19,692 nucleotides of DNA from contig SLGA01000013.1 of NCBI GenBank assembly GCA_007123985.1, forward strand, positions 1 through 19,692, written 5' to 3'. Position 1 is the stretch's first letter, and each line of letters opens with the position of its first letter. Of this stretch, positions 1 to 7,297 are shown in pieces. Origin of the DNA: Balneolaceae bacterium (GTDB taxonomy: Bacteria; Bacteroidota; Rhodothermia; Balneolales; Balneolaceae). Below the pieces are notes generated by a model. It saw only the letters and a list, made by a program, of their open reading frames with translations. It did no database searches and was not told the DNA's origin. The translations under genes were made by a program, and so were the position numbers.

Positions 1-589
1 AAATCCCGATATTTCGATTTTTAAGTTCTGCCACAATTTGCTGAATGTCTTCAACTGCTATAGGGTCAACCCCGGCAAATGGCTCATCCAGCAGTATAAA
101 TTTGGGATTTGTAACCAGTGCCCGTGCAATTTCCGTACGTCTTCTTTCACCACCAGATAGACTGTAACCCTTATTATTTACAACTTTTTCAAGTCCAAAC
201 TCCTCAATAAGCCGATCAACCCTCTCTTTAATTTCTGATTTTTTTAGAGAGTGAAATTCCAGCACGGAAACCAGATTTTGCCGAACTGTTAAATTTCTGA
301 ACACGCTTGGTTCCTGCGACAAATAACCAATACCCATCCTTGCGCGCTGGTACATCGGTTTTCGGGTAATGTTTTTTTCATTTAAATATACTTTACTCGC
401 ATTAGGCCTCACAATACCGGTAAACATATAAAAAGTGGTTGTTTTCCCGGCACCATTAGGACCAAGTAAACCAACAATTTCACCTTGATTTACATTGATG
501 GACACTTCATTTACAACAACCCGTTTCCGGTAGCTTTTTACAAGCTCTTTGCTGTAAAGTGTAAGATTATCATCAACGTGTGTTTTCAT
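1..589 (-). CDS. lptB: LPS export ABC transporter ATP-binding protein LptB (3' end cut by window)
   Basis: This is the cytoplasmic ATPase of the LptBFGC complex, which extracts lipopolysaccharide from the inner membrane and drives it through the Lpt bridge to the outer membrane. The visible 196 residues (the family is about 240) start at the ATG at 587-589. They show Walker A GPNGAGKTT at 43-51, a Q-loop glutamine at 92, the ABC signature LSGGERRR at 144-151, and Walker B FILLDEP at 164-170 followed by FAGVDP. The spacing YLSQEPSVFRNLTV and the FAGVDPIAVEDIQ stretch are typical of LptB rather than of branched-chain amino acid transporters (LivF/LivG), which are the nearest alternatives. The H-loop and C-terminus lie beyond position 1. 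It sits 36 nt downstream of purQ on the same strand and may be co-transcribed with it. A Gram-negative envelope follows from its presence. Confidence 0.92.
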   Translation of the reverse strand, partial: MKTHVDDNLTLYSKELVKSYRKRVVVNEVSINVNQGEIVGLLGPNGAGKTTTFYMFTGIVRPNASKVYLNEKNITRKPMYQRARMGIGYLSQEPSVFRNLTVRQNLVSVLEFHSLKKSEIKERVDRLIEEFGLEKVVNNKGYSLSGGERRRTEIARALVTNPKFILLDEPFAGVDPIAVEDIQQIVAELKNRNIGI

Positions 590-625
590 TCAGGCTTGTT
601 GAGCGGGATGAGTATTATACCGGTT

Positions 626-1327
626 TCAGGCAATTTGCAATTCATTAAAAACAGAATTGAAGAATGTAATGCCGTCTGTATTTCCAAGAACAGTCTCCAT
701 TGCTCTTTCGGGATGCGGCATCATGCCAAGAACGTTGCCTTCAAGGTTTGTGATGCCTGCAATGGATGAAACAGATCCGTTAAAATTTGCTTCTTCTTTG
801 ATCTCTCCTTTTTCCGTGCAATATCTGAATGCAATCTGATCATTTTCTTCGAGAAATTTGAGACCGTCACTATCGATAAAGTAATTACCTTCACCATGCG
901 ACACCGGAATTTTCAACACATCTCCCTTGGTGAGGCCGGAAGTAAACTGCGATCGGGTACTTTCAACCCGAATGTGTACATTTTTGCAAACAAACCTCAG
1001 CTTTTCGTTATGAAGCATCGCTCCGGGCAGGAGACCCGCTTCAAGCAAAATTTGAAAGCCATTACAGATACCAAGAACGGGTCTGCCCTCTTTCACATAC
1101 TGCTGAACGGCATTCATCACAGGTGAAAAACGAGCAATTGCACCTGATCTAAGATAATCACCATACGAAAACCCCCCCGGTACTATCAATAAATCGATGC
1201 CGCTTAAATCGGTATCTTTATGCCATAAAAATTTTGCTTCGGCATTCATAACGTGCTTTATCGCATGGTATGCATCATGATCGCAATTGGAACCCGGGAA
1301 TACAATAACTCCTATATTTTTTGCCAC
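626..1327 (-). CDS. purQ: Phosphoribosylformylglycinamidine synthase, glutaminase subunit PurQ
   Basis: This is the glutamine amidotransferase subunit of FGAM synthase. It releases ammonia from glutamine for the PurL subunit in step four of purine biosynthesis. The 233-residue length fits stand-alone PurQ. The class-I triad is visible: the nucleophile Cys88 in GICNGFQ, and His205 and Glu207 in MMPHPERAM. The N-terminus VIVFPGSNCDHDAYHA and the GGFSYGDYLRSGAIA segment are PurQ hallmarks. It starts at the ATG at 1327, only 4 nt after the clpS stop, so translation is probably coupled. This three-subunit form needs PurS, which is present at 1681-1923, and a small PurL, which is not in the window. 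Classified with high certainty from motifs and length. Confidence 0.96.
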   Translation of the reverse strand: MAKNIGVIVFPGSNCDHDAYHAIKHVMNAEAKFLWHKDTDLSGIDLLIVPGGFSYGDYLRSGAIARFSPVMNAVQQYVKEGRPVLGICNGFQILLEAGLLPGAMLHNEKLRFVCKNVHIRVESTRSQFTSGLTKGDVLKIPVSHGEGNYFIDSDGLKFLEENDQIAFRYCTEKGEIKEEANFNGSVSSIAGITNLEGNVLGMMPHPERAMETVLGNTDGITFFNSVFNELQIA

Positions 1328-1331
1328 AGTA

Positions 1332-1667
1332 TTATCCTTTTATTTCTGTAATTAGTTGTATTTCCTGCAATACAGTATTGATTTTAAGGCACTCTTCAAA
1401 ACTTCCTTCATATACCAACGCTTTTCCTTCAAAGTGCACTTTGTATGTAAGCTCTTCTGCTTTTGGCCGATTACAGCCGAGCGCTTTTATGAGCTGATTA
1501 ATAACCTCATCAAAGGTATGAATATCATCATCATACAAGATTAAGCGCCATGGAGTATCAACAGCTTCCTCTTCTTCCGTTTCAACGAGAACATCAACCT
1601 GCGGGCCCTTCATCGGCTCTTGGGCTGACATTACATATTTGCTATTTCGGATAGTAAAGGTGTTCAT
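1332..1667 (-). CDS. clpS: ATP-dependent Clp protease adaptor ClpS
   Basis: This is the N-end-rule adaptor that binds proteins with destabilising N-terminal residues and hands them to ClpAP-type unfoldases. With the start chosen here it has 111 residues: an acidic, probably disordered N-terminal tail (1-38, with a run of Glu near 30-34), then the ClpS fold from WRLILYDDD (40-48) to the end. The substrate-pocket acidic pair corresponds to DDD 46-48 (NDD in E. coli). The conserved helix/His motif is YKVHFEG with His78. The E. coli gatekeeper Met40 is Phe52 here, as I recall for many Bacteroidota ClpS proteins. I chose the ATG at 1667. The open frame extends to a TTG at 1688, but that start would overlap purS. 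It lies between purS (13 nt) and purQ (4 nt), an unusual place for a proteolysis adaptor. Confidence 0.88.
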   Translation of the reverse strand: MNTFTIRNSKYVMSAQEPMKGPQVDVLVETEEEEAVDTPWRLILYDDDIHTFDEVINQLIKALGCNRPKAEELTYKVHFEGKALVYEGSFEECLKINTVLQEIQLITEIKG

Positions 1668-1680
1668 CAGTCGGATCTTT

Positions 1681-1923
1681 TTATTCAATATCGATCCGAT
1701 AATCCTCCATCACTTCGTTTGCAAGCAACTTAGCACATGCTGTTTCTGCAATATCTTGTGCCTCTTCTTTTGAACCGGCTTCAATATTCATCTCAACAAA
1801 CTTTCCGATTCGTACATCCTCAACGTTTTTGAGACCCAGATTCTGAAGTGCGTGATGAGCAGCTTTTCCTTTCGGATCAAGAATTGATTTTCTAAGTGTA
1901 ATATTAACTTTTGCTTTATACAT
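1681..1923 (-). CDS. purS: Phosphoribosylformylglycinamidine synthase subunit PurS
   Basis: This small structural subunit bridges PurL and PurQ in the three-part FGAM synthase and helps channel ammonia between them. The 80-residue length is exactly that of the family. The sequence fits its beta-alpha-beta pattern: YKAKVNITLRKSILDPKGKA at the N-terminus, then LGLKNVEDVRIGKFVEM and the final AKLLANEVMEDYRI. It is the first gene of a tight minus-strand group purS-clpS-purQ-(lptB). Two small perfect palindromes (1940-1954 and 1968-1980) lie just upstream of its ATG, where transcription of the group would be expected to start. Confidence 0.94.
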   Translation of the reverse strand: MYKAKVNITLRKSILDPKGKAAHHALQNLGLKNVEDVRIGKFVEMNIEAGSKEEAQDIAETACAKLLANEVMEDYRIDIE

Positions 1924-2125
1924 ACAACTATTTGATGTCTGTTTGAAGCAAACAAGTTAACGGTTATGCAGCTTAGCTGCTACAATTAGGTTGGAAAAAG
2001 AGAGCTGATATTACGTTTATTCTTTGTGAAAGCGATATACCCGAACCAATACTGACAATCGGTGTACAGCTTGTTTATAAGATTGTGCAAACTCATGAAT
2101 ATTTATTCCTGAGCCGCTTTGCCCC
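1924..2125. other. Intergenic region upstream of purS, with two small palindromes
   Basis: This 202-nt gap holds no convincing gene. The purS-proximal part contains a perfect 6+6 inverted repeat with a 3-nt centre at 1940-1954 (TGTTTG / CAAACA) and a perfect 5+5 repeat with a 3-nt loop at 1968-1980 (GCAGC / GCTGC). They begin 17 nt upstream of the purS ATG. They could be operator half-sites or just short hairpins. No recognisable riboswitch was seen. Confidence 0.4.
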
Positions 2126-2611
2126 TCACCTGCCAAATGGCACCCGAATACCCAATGTAAATACAGGCTGATCAAATTCACTTATCACATACTTTAAATC
2201 CCCAAAGGCAAACAGCGGACCAAAATCGTATTCAGCTCCAATGCCTATATTAAGCCCAAAGGCCGTCTCGGAGACCGAATCATTCCCAAAGCTTACTTTT
2301 GATCGTGCATAATTCAATCCAGTGTATGCGTAGGATTTGAACATAAACTCTTCGTAAAAAATGTAGGCTCCATTTAGGTTCACTTCGTAAAAATCCTGAT
2401 TATTTTTCGGGAAATAGTAAGTGAAGCCTGCTCCCATCATCACAGCTGGCAATGATGCAAATCTGTAGTTTAAATCTCCCTGAATACCTACCTGTTCAAT
2501 TTCACTGCCAAAAGCCAGCCCAACACCTGCACTTACCTGAGCATTTGAAACGTGCAAACCAGTAAATGATAAAAGTGAGGTTAAAAGTAAAATCTGTACA
2601 AATGTTTTCAT
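2126..2611 (-). CDS. Small outer-membrane beta-barrel protein
   Basis: This 161-residue exported protein has a signal peptide (MKTFVQILLLTSLLSFTGLH, cleavage probably after SNA at 22-24). The remainder alternates short hydrophobic/aromatic stretches with polar turns, as in 8-stranded outer-membrane barrels: VSAGVGLAFG, GIQGDLNYRF, GAGFTYYFP, EVNLNGAYIF, GLNIGIGAEYDF and FTLGIRVPF. The size is right for an OmpA-like or OmpX-like barrel without a periplasmic domain. No enzymatic motif is seen and the ligand is unknown. It stands 101 nt downstream of miaA on the same strand, so it may have its own promoter. The barrel call comes from the strand pattern only; the fold is likely but the role is not assignable. 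Confidence 0.7.
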   Translation of the reverse strand: MKTFVQILLLTSLLSFTGLHVSNAQVSAGVGLAFGSEIEQVGIQGDLNYRFASLPAVMMGAGFTYYFPKNNQDFYEVNLNGAYIFYEEFMFKSYAYTGLNYARSKVSFGNDSVSETAFGLNIGIGAEYDFGPLFAFGDLKYVISEFDQPVFTLGIRVPFGR

Positions 2612-2712
2612 GATCTGAAGTTTGTTCGTTCGTTGCTATATGTACAGGTTTTATCAGTTACACAAAGTATAGTTCCCCGTTGCCCCAAAATTCTTGCCGT
2701 TTGCTTGTTAAA

Positions 2713-3630
2713 TCAGGTTTTAAGAATGGTTACTATTTTTCCAGCTGCTTCATTCTCTGTTTTTGCACTCATATCAAGCGGAATTGCAAATGGCCAGCGC
2801 CTGAACCATGTAATTTGCCTTTTTGCATATCGTCTAGTTGATGTTTTCACCTTTTCAATCATTTGCTTCTCAACCATTTTACCCTCCAGGAAGAGGATCA
2901 CCTCCCGGTAACCTACAGTCTGCAAAGACTGTATATTTTTTACATAACCCATGTTCAGTATGGACTTTGTCTCTTCAACAATACCTGATGTAAACATCAC
3001 ATCGGTTCGTTTTTCAATACGTTGATGCAACTTTTTTCTGGGATGATGAAGCACAAACAACTGTTTGTTTTCAGGTAAATTAAACGATTTATCACTATGA
3101 AAACTGCTGAACGGTTTCCCGGTCTGCTGGAAAACATCCAAGGCACGAATAATTCTCTGCCTGTTTTTCCCATCCATTCTCATGGCATAATCCGGATCTG
3201 CTTCTAACAGCTCATTGTATAAGTATTCTATTCCTTTTTGATCGGCCAGTTTTGAAAGTTCATCGATGTTTTTTTTATCGGATGAGGGTATTTCATCAAG
3301 CGGACGAATAAGCGACTGCAGATGAAGTGTACTCCCTCCACAAAAAATTACTCGTTTTCCCCGTGATTCAATCTCAGCCACATACTGATCGGCTCTCTTC
3401 TTAAAAGCGGCAACACTATCACGCTCATCCGGGTTTAAAACAGATATGTTATGATGTTTAACCTGCATCAATTCATGCCCGGATGGTTTCGCAGTTCCAA
3501 TATCCAGGTATTTGTAGCATTGCCTCGAATCAACAGAGATAATTTCTGCATTCAACTCTTTTGCAAGCATTATAGATAGCGATGTTTTGCCTGAGGCGGT
3601 CGGGCCGGCAATTATAATCTGTTTTTGCAT
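2713..3630 (-). CDS. miaA: tRNA dimethylallyltransferase MiaA
   Basis: MiaA transfers a dimethylallyl group to N6 of adenosine 37 in tRNAs that read codons starting with U (i6A37), which stabilises codon pairing. The 305-residue length is normal. It has the P-loop GPTASGKT at 9-16, the DSRQCYKYLDIGTAKP motif at 34-49 whose Asp is the likely catalytic base, KNRQRIIRALDVFQQTGKP around 155-172, and the C-terminal tRNA-contact motif RRYAKRQITWFRR at 266-278. The usually conserved GGTGLY-like segment reads GGSTLHLQSL (98-107), a small departure that keeps a hydroxyl residue. The start is the ATG at 3630, 7 nt after the hutH stop, so the two are probably co-transcribed although functionally unrelated. 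Confidence 0.95.
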   Translation of the reverse strand: MQKQIIIAGPTASGKTSLSIMLAKELNAEIISVDSRQCYKYLDIGTAKPSGHELMQVKHHNISVLNPDERDSVAAFKKRADQYVAEIESRGKRVIFCGGSTLHLQSLIRPLDEIPSSDKKNIDELSKLADQKGIEYLYNELLEADPDYAMRMDGKNRQRIIRALDVFQQTGKPFSSFHSDKSFNLPENKQLFVLHHPRKKLHQRIEKRTDVMFTSGIVEETKSILNMGYVKNIQSLQTVGYREVILFLEGKMVEKQMIEKVKTSTRRYAKRQITWFRRWPFAIPLDMSAKTENEAAGKIVTILKT

Positions 3631-3637
3631 AATATTA

Positions 3638-5146
3638 TTAACCTAACAGACAGCCTGATGACTCCACACCATCAACCAATTTGCGACTGCTAATCAGTTC
3701 AATAGCTCTGTTTATATCATCTTTAAAAAAATGGTCTTCCGTGGCATGCGGAATTGCTTCACGTACAATTTTATGAGCTGTTTCCACACCATCGCCCGAT
3801 TTAAGCGGTTTACGAAAATCCAGCGCCTGTGCGGCTGTAAAAAGTTCAATCCCCAGAACAGTTTCAACATTTTCATAGATTTTTAGCAGATGTAACGCGC
3901 TTATACTGCCCATACTTACATGATCTTCCTGCCCAAGGCTTGTTGGGATGGAATCGACCGATGATGGATGAGCAAGCACTTTATTTTCTGAAACCAGTGC
4001 GGCCGAAGTGTACTGGGGAATCATAAAACCTGAGTTTATACCGGTCTCCTGCATCAATAGTGTTGGCAGGCCGTCGTGTCCCTCCAGAAGTAAATATGTC
4101 CGCCGCTCAGAGATACTTGCGATTTCTGCAAGGGCAATTTTTGCAAAATCGAGCACGAGAGCAAGGGGCTGGCCATGAAAATTTCCACCGCTGAGAATAT
4201 CTCCATTTTCAAAAACAAGCGGATTATCGGTTACGGAATTGATTTCTGTTTCCACCACAGATATAGCATGCCGGATGGCATCGCGGCTGGCTCCGTGCAC
4301 TTGCGGCACACAGCGTAAACAATATGGATCCTGAACCTTCCCGCAGCTTCTGTGCGATTCCAGAATCTCGCTGTTCATCAGAAGATTCCGCACATTTTCA
4401 GCCACTTTCATTTGTCCTTGATGAGGCCTGATTGCATGAATGCGTTCATCAAACGGGGCAGAACTTCCCTGCAGGGCTTCAAGGCTCATTGCAGCAGCGA
4501 TATCAGCAAGTTTAAGAAGTGAAAGAGCCTTTTCCAGCACAAACCCGCCGTATGCGCTCATCAGTTGAGTGCCGTTAATCAGTGAAAGCCCGTCTTTAGG
4601 CTGTAGCTCTATCGGCTCTGCATTCTTTCCATTTAAAACCACGGCTGCTTCGATAACGTCGGTACCTTTTTCATTCCAAAAGCTGCCAAGGCCCAGCAGA
4701 GGAAGAGCCATATGTGCAAGCGGGGCAAGATCACCGGATGCTCCAACACTTCCCTTTTCCGGAACTACGGGAATCAGATCCTCTTCCAGAAACCAAATAA
4801 GCCTGTTCAGAGTGTCTGCCGAAATTCCCGAATACCCGATTCCCAATGAATGTATTTTGAGCATCAGCATCAGCCGGCTAATCTCTTTTGGAATATTATT
4901 GCCAACACCAACAGAGTGTGATATTATGAGATTTTTCTGAAGCTTCTTCAGTTCTTCTGCCGAAACCCTCTTTGTTGCAAGTACACCAAACCCGGTATTT
5001 ATACCGTAGTAGGTTTTACCGTCGCTTAAAGCTGCTTCGACTATTTTTCTGGATTTCAGAACCCTGCCGGGATTCTTTTTCAACTCACGGATACTCTCTT
5101 CAAGATCTCTGTAGAGGGTCGAAACTTTTACAGGTACATTAGCCAT
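3638..5146 (-). CDS. hutH: Histidine ammonia-lyase HutH
   Basis: This enzyme removes ammonia from L-histidine to give trans-urocanate, the first step of histidine degradation. The 502 residues carry the MIO cofactor tripeptide Ala136-Ser137-Gly138 inside GSVGASGDLAPLAH, the catalytic Tyr47 in YGINTGFG, and the NFHGQPLAL and QEDHVSMGS motifs. The Glu of QEDHVSMG and the Ser-His pair at 76-77 point to histidine rather than phenylalanine or tyrosine as substrate. That preference is inferred from family knowledge. hutU, the next enzyme of the pathway, is in this window but 6 kb away. HutI and later steps are absent. The gene begins at an ATG at 5146 and diverges from the phosphofructokinase gene across a 170-nt gap. 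Confidence 0.94.
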   Translation of the reverse strand: MANVPVKVSTLYRDLEESIRELKKNPGRVLKSRKIVEAALSDGKTYYGINTGFGVLATKRVSAEELKKLQKNLIISHSVGVGNNIPKEISRLMLMLKIHSLGIGYSGISADTLNRLIWFLEEDLIPVVPEKGSVGASGDLAPLAHMALPLLGLGSFWNEKGTDVIEAAVVLNGKNAEPIELQPKDGLSLINGTQLMSAYGGFVLEKALSLLKLADIAAAMSLEALQGSSAPFDERIHAIRPHQGQMKVAENVRNLLMNSEILESHRSCGKVQDPYCLRCVPQVHGASRDAIRHAISVVETEINSVTDNPLVFENGDILSGGNFHGQPLALVLDFAKIALAEIASISERRTYLLLEGHDGLPTLLMQETGINSGFMIPQYTSAALVSENKVLAHPSSVDSIPTSLGQEDHVSMGSISALHLLKIYENVETVLGIELFTAAQALDFRKPLKSGDGVETAHKIVREAIPHATEDHFFKDDINRAIELISSRKLVDGVESSGCLLG

Positions 5147-5316
5147 TTCCTTGAACTTTTAATGCAATGATCAGCATATTACTTTTTAATGAAACCGCTT
5201 CCACAGAGCGGCAGAAGTTTTTTCAAGACTTAATACTCATCATTCAGATTATAATTTTATATTACAAGCTTAGACAGTAAAATGTAATGATAATCAAACA
5301 GAGTTGAACCAACACT
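5147..5316. promoter_or_regulatory. Divergent intergenic region between hutH and the phosphofructokinase gene
   Basis: This 170-nt AT-rich gap must hold the promoters of both divergent units. On the plus strand, TATAAT at 5250-5255, overlapping a TAnnTTTA-like octamer at 5252-5259, is the best -10/-7 candidate for the phosphofructokinase gene. I found no good upstream element at the expected spacing. A short perfect inverted repeat (CCGCT at 5195-5199, AGCGG at 5207-5211) sits in the hutH-proximal half. Nothing else is recognisable. Confidence 0.35.
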
Positions 5317-6534
5317 ATGGCTAACATAAATAAAACAAAAGGTGTCTTAGGAATTTTAACAGGAGGGGGCGATGTTCCCGGATTGAATCCTGCAATACGA
5401 GGAGTTACCATACGAGCTATTCGCGAAGGTTATAAAGTAATCGGAATTCGGCGAGGGTGGGGCGGTATGATTGATATTATCCGCGATAAAGATGCAGATA
5501 ACAGTGCAAATTATTTCGAACTTACAGAAGACGTTGTGAACCGTGCTGCTCGTACAGGTGGTACTTTTCTTCATACCTCAAGAACTAATCCAAGCCGGGT
5601 TAGTAAAAAAGATATGCCCGAGCAGTACAAAGACAAGTACACGGATGATATTAACGATCTGACAGAAGAAGTGCTCAAAAACCTTGATTTCCTTGGTATA
5701 GATGCAATGATTCCTATTGGTGGTGACGACACCCTCAGTTACGGTGTGCGTCTGCACAAAGAAGGGTTTAACGTAGTGGCCATTCCAAAAACCATGGATA
5801 ATGACGTACCAGGAACCGATTACTGTATTGGGTTCAGTACGTGTATTTCAAGAACCATTGAGCTTGCCAATGCGCTCAGAACCCCTGCAGGCTCACACGA
5901 GCGTTTTCTTGTGATGGAAGTTTTTGGCCGTTATGCCGGTTTTACCGCCATGCTGCCAACACTTGCCGGTGCATCTCACCGATGTTTAATTCCTGAGCAC
6001 AAATTTGATCTTGAACACCTGACCGAGCTTATGGTTTACGACCGTAACCGCCATCCGAGCAAATACTCTATGGTGATGATCTCTGAAGGTGCTATGATTG
6101 AAGGACGTGAAATGGTATTTGAAGGTGAAGAAGCCGATGCTTACGGGCATAAAAAACTGGGCGGAATCGGTGATATTGTTTCTGCTGAAGTGAAAAAACG
6201 TTCAGCCAAATACAACAACGGTAAAGAGATTGGTGTAATTAATCAGAAACTCGGTTATACGGTACGGGGCGGAAATCCTGATGCAATCGACTGTATTGCG
6301 CCAATGGCATTTGGTAACATTGCATTCGATTTGATTAACCGAGGAGAATATGGACGCCTTGTAGTATTGAACAACGGCAGCTATGGTGACATACCTGTTG
6401 ATGTTGTAACCAGTATGGAAAAAGTTGTGGATATCGACAAATACTACAACAAAGAGCGATATCGTCCATTCTACAATGTGTTCGAAAACCAGCCTCTCTT
6501 CATTATGGCCAGCCAGATAGCCACGAAGAAATAA
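5317..6534 (+). CDS. 6-phosphofructokinase with pyrophosphate-dependent signature residues
   Basis: This enzyme phosphorylates fructose 6-phosphate to fructose 1,6-bisphosphate in glycolysis. The 405-residue chain has the PFK-A fold landmarks: LTGGGDVPGLNPAIRG (14-29), IGGDDTLSYG (134-143), PKTMDND (157-163, catalytic Asp161), MEVFGRYAGF and ISEGA. In ATP-dependent E. coli PfkA the equivalent residues are GGDGS and PGTIDND. Here the Asp138 and Lys158 substitutions are those tied to PPi as phosphoryl donor in the family. The enzyme is therefore probably diphosphate-dependent and reversible, though some long PFK groups with Lys at the second site use ATP, so this needs biochemical support. Single gene, followed by a strong terminator that it shares with the converging DUF456 gene. 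Confidence 0.93.
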   Translation: MANINKTKGVLGILTGGGDVPGLNPAIRGVTIRAIREGYKVIGIRRGWGGMIDIIRDKDADNSANYFELTEDVVNRAARTGGTFLHTSRTNPSRVSKKDMPEQYKDKYTDDINDLTEEVLKNLDFLGIDAMIPIGGDDTLSYGVRLHKEGFNVVAIPKTMDNDVPGTDYCIGFSTCISRTIELANALRTPAGSHERFLVMEVFGRYAGFTAMLPTLAGASHRCLIPEHKFDLEHLTELMVYDRNRHPSKYSMVMISEGAMIEGREMVFEGEEADAYGHKKLGGIGDIVSAEVKKRSAKYNNGKEIGVINQKLGYTVRGGNPDAIDCIAPMAFGNIAFDLINRGEYGRLVVLNNGSYGDIPVDVVTSMEKVVDIDKYYNKERYRPFYNVFENQPLFIMASQIATKK

Positions 6535-6560
6535 AGCCCGGGTTTTTCAAGAAACGTATA

Positions 6561-6594
6561 AAAGCCTGTAGCAGAATCTGTTACAGGCTTTTTT
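6561..6594 (+). terminator. Bidirectional rho-independent terminator
   Basis: Perfect 10-bp stem: AAAGCCTGTA at 6561-6570 pairs with TACAGGCTTT at 6582-6591, with an 11-nt loop and a T run through 6594. It starts 26 nt after the phosphofructokinase stop. Read on the other strand, it gives the same stem followed by TTTTA, and it overlaps the stop codon of the DUF456 gene, so it probably serves both converging transcripts. Confidence 0.88.
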
Positions 6595-7072
6595 ATGCGG
6601 ATATGTTTGAGAAGAAGTAGAAAGCGAGAATAATGGAAACTCCTGCTTTCAATCCGGTTGCCAGGAGATAACCAACAAATGTGCCCATCGCCGCCCTGAG
6701 AGCAGAATCTGTTTTTTTTCCTGCCATAAATTCCCCGATAAAGGCACCAATAATCGGCCCAAAAAGTATTCCTGCAGGGGCAAAAAATATAAGACCTGCA
6801 ACAGCCCCGATAAGTGCACCATAAATACCCAATCTGCTGCCACCTGCCCGCCTTGCACCTTCAGCTGGTAAAAAGCTGTCCAAAGTTACTGTAATTGCAA
6901 CAACCACACCCCAGCTAATCAAAAAGAGCCAACCGAAAAGATCACCTTTAGTGAAATGGAGTATCAAAATCCCCATATAGCTGAGCGGTGTGCCGGGTAC
7001 AATCGGTATAAATGCACCGGCAATTCCGGCAACAATGAAAAGAGCGGCAATTACAATAAAAAGTGTTTCCAT
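6593..7072 (-). CDS. DUF456 family integral membrane protein
   Basis: This 159-residue, very hydrophobic protein is a recognisable member of the DUF456 family, whose function is unknown. Membrane segments can be seen at about 3-24, 46-64, 84-116 (a glycine-rich hairpin-like stretch) and 132-155. The family features FIPIVPGTPLSYMGILI near 21-37, RRAGGSR at 74-80 and GPIIGAFIGEF near 105-115 are present. The glycine-rich repeats resemble glycine-zipper packing. It starts at the ATG at 7072. Its TAA stop lies inside the T run of the terminator shared with the phosphofructokinase gene. No neighbour suggests a specific role. Confidence 0.88.
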   Translation of the reverse strand: METLFIVIAALFIVAGIAGAFIPIVPGTPLSYMGILILHFTKGDLFGWLFLISWGVVVAITVTLDSFLPAEGARRAGGSRLGIYGALIGAVAGLIFFAPAGILFGPIIGAFIGEFMAGKKTDSALRAAMGTFVGYLLATGLKAGVSIILAFYFFSNISA

Positions 7073-7297
7073 TCGGGATGTTTCGTTTTACATAAATTCG
7101 GCGTGAATGCAGAATCCATTGAATAATAACCTATTCAACTATACGAAACATTGGAAGGTTTTGATATGGAAAAAATGATACTGACAAAATTTTTATCCGG
7201 AAGTCTCTAAAATCAATTTATAAAGATTCGTCTCCCTCTATATATTGCAAGTATATTGATTATGCGTTCTCAAAATTTTTTAAGATAGTTCAAATAT
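7073..7297. promoter_or_regulatory. Divergent intergenic region between DUF456 and ROK kinase genes
   Basis: This 225-nt AT-rich gap has no gene. It contains a perfect 9-bp inverted repeat, ATGTTTCGT at 7078-7086 and ACGAAACAT at 7143-7151, 5 nt upstream of the DUF456 start. Near 7241-7258 TATATTG occurs twice. Promoters for both flanking genes must lie here, but I could not place a convincing one. Confidence 0.4.

Noticed and set aside
1332..1688. TTG start for clpS at 1688
   Set aside because: An ATG 21 nt later avoids overlap with purS and still leaves a full ClpS domain plus an acidic tail.
3638..5146. Phenylalanine or tyrosine ammonia-lyase as identity
   Set aside because: QEDHVSMG with Glu and the Ser-His pair at 76-77 fit histidine ammonia-lyase, and hutU is present nearby.
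5195..5220. CCGCT/AGCGG hairpin followed by a T run as a terminator
   Set aside because: It lies between two divergent starts with no transcript expected to end there, and the stem is only 5 bp.
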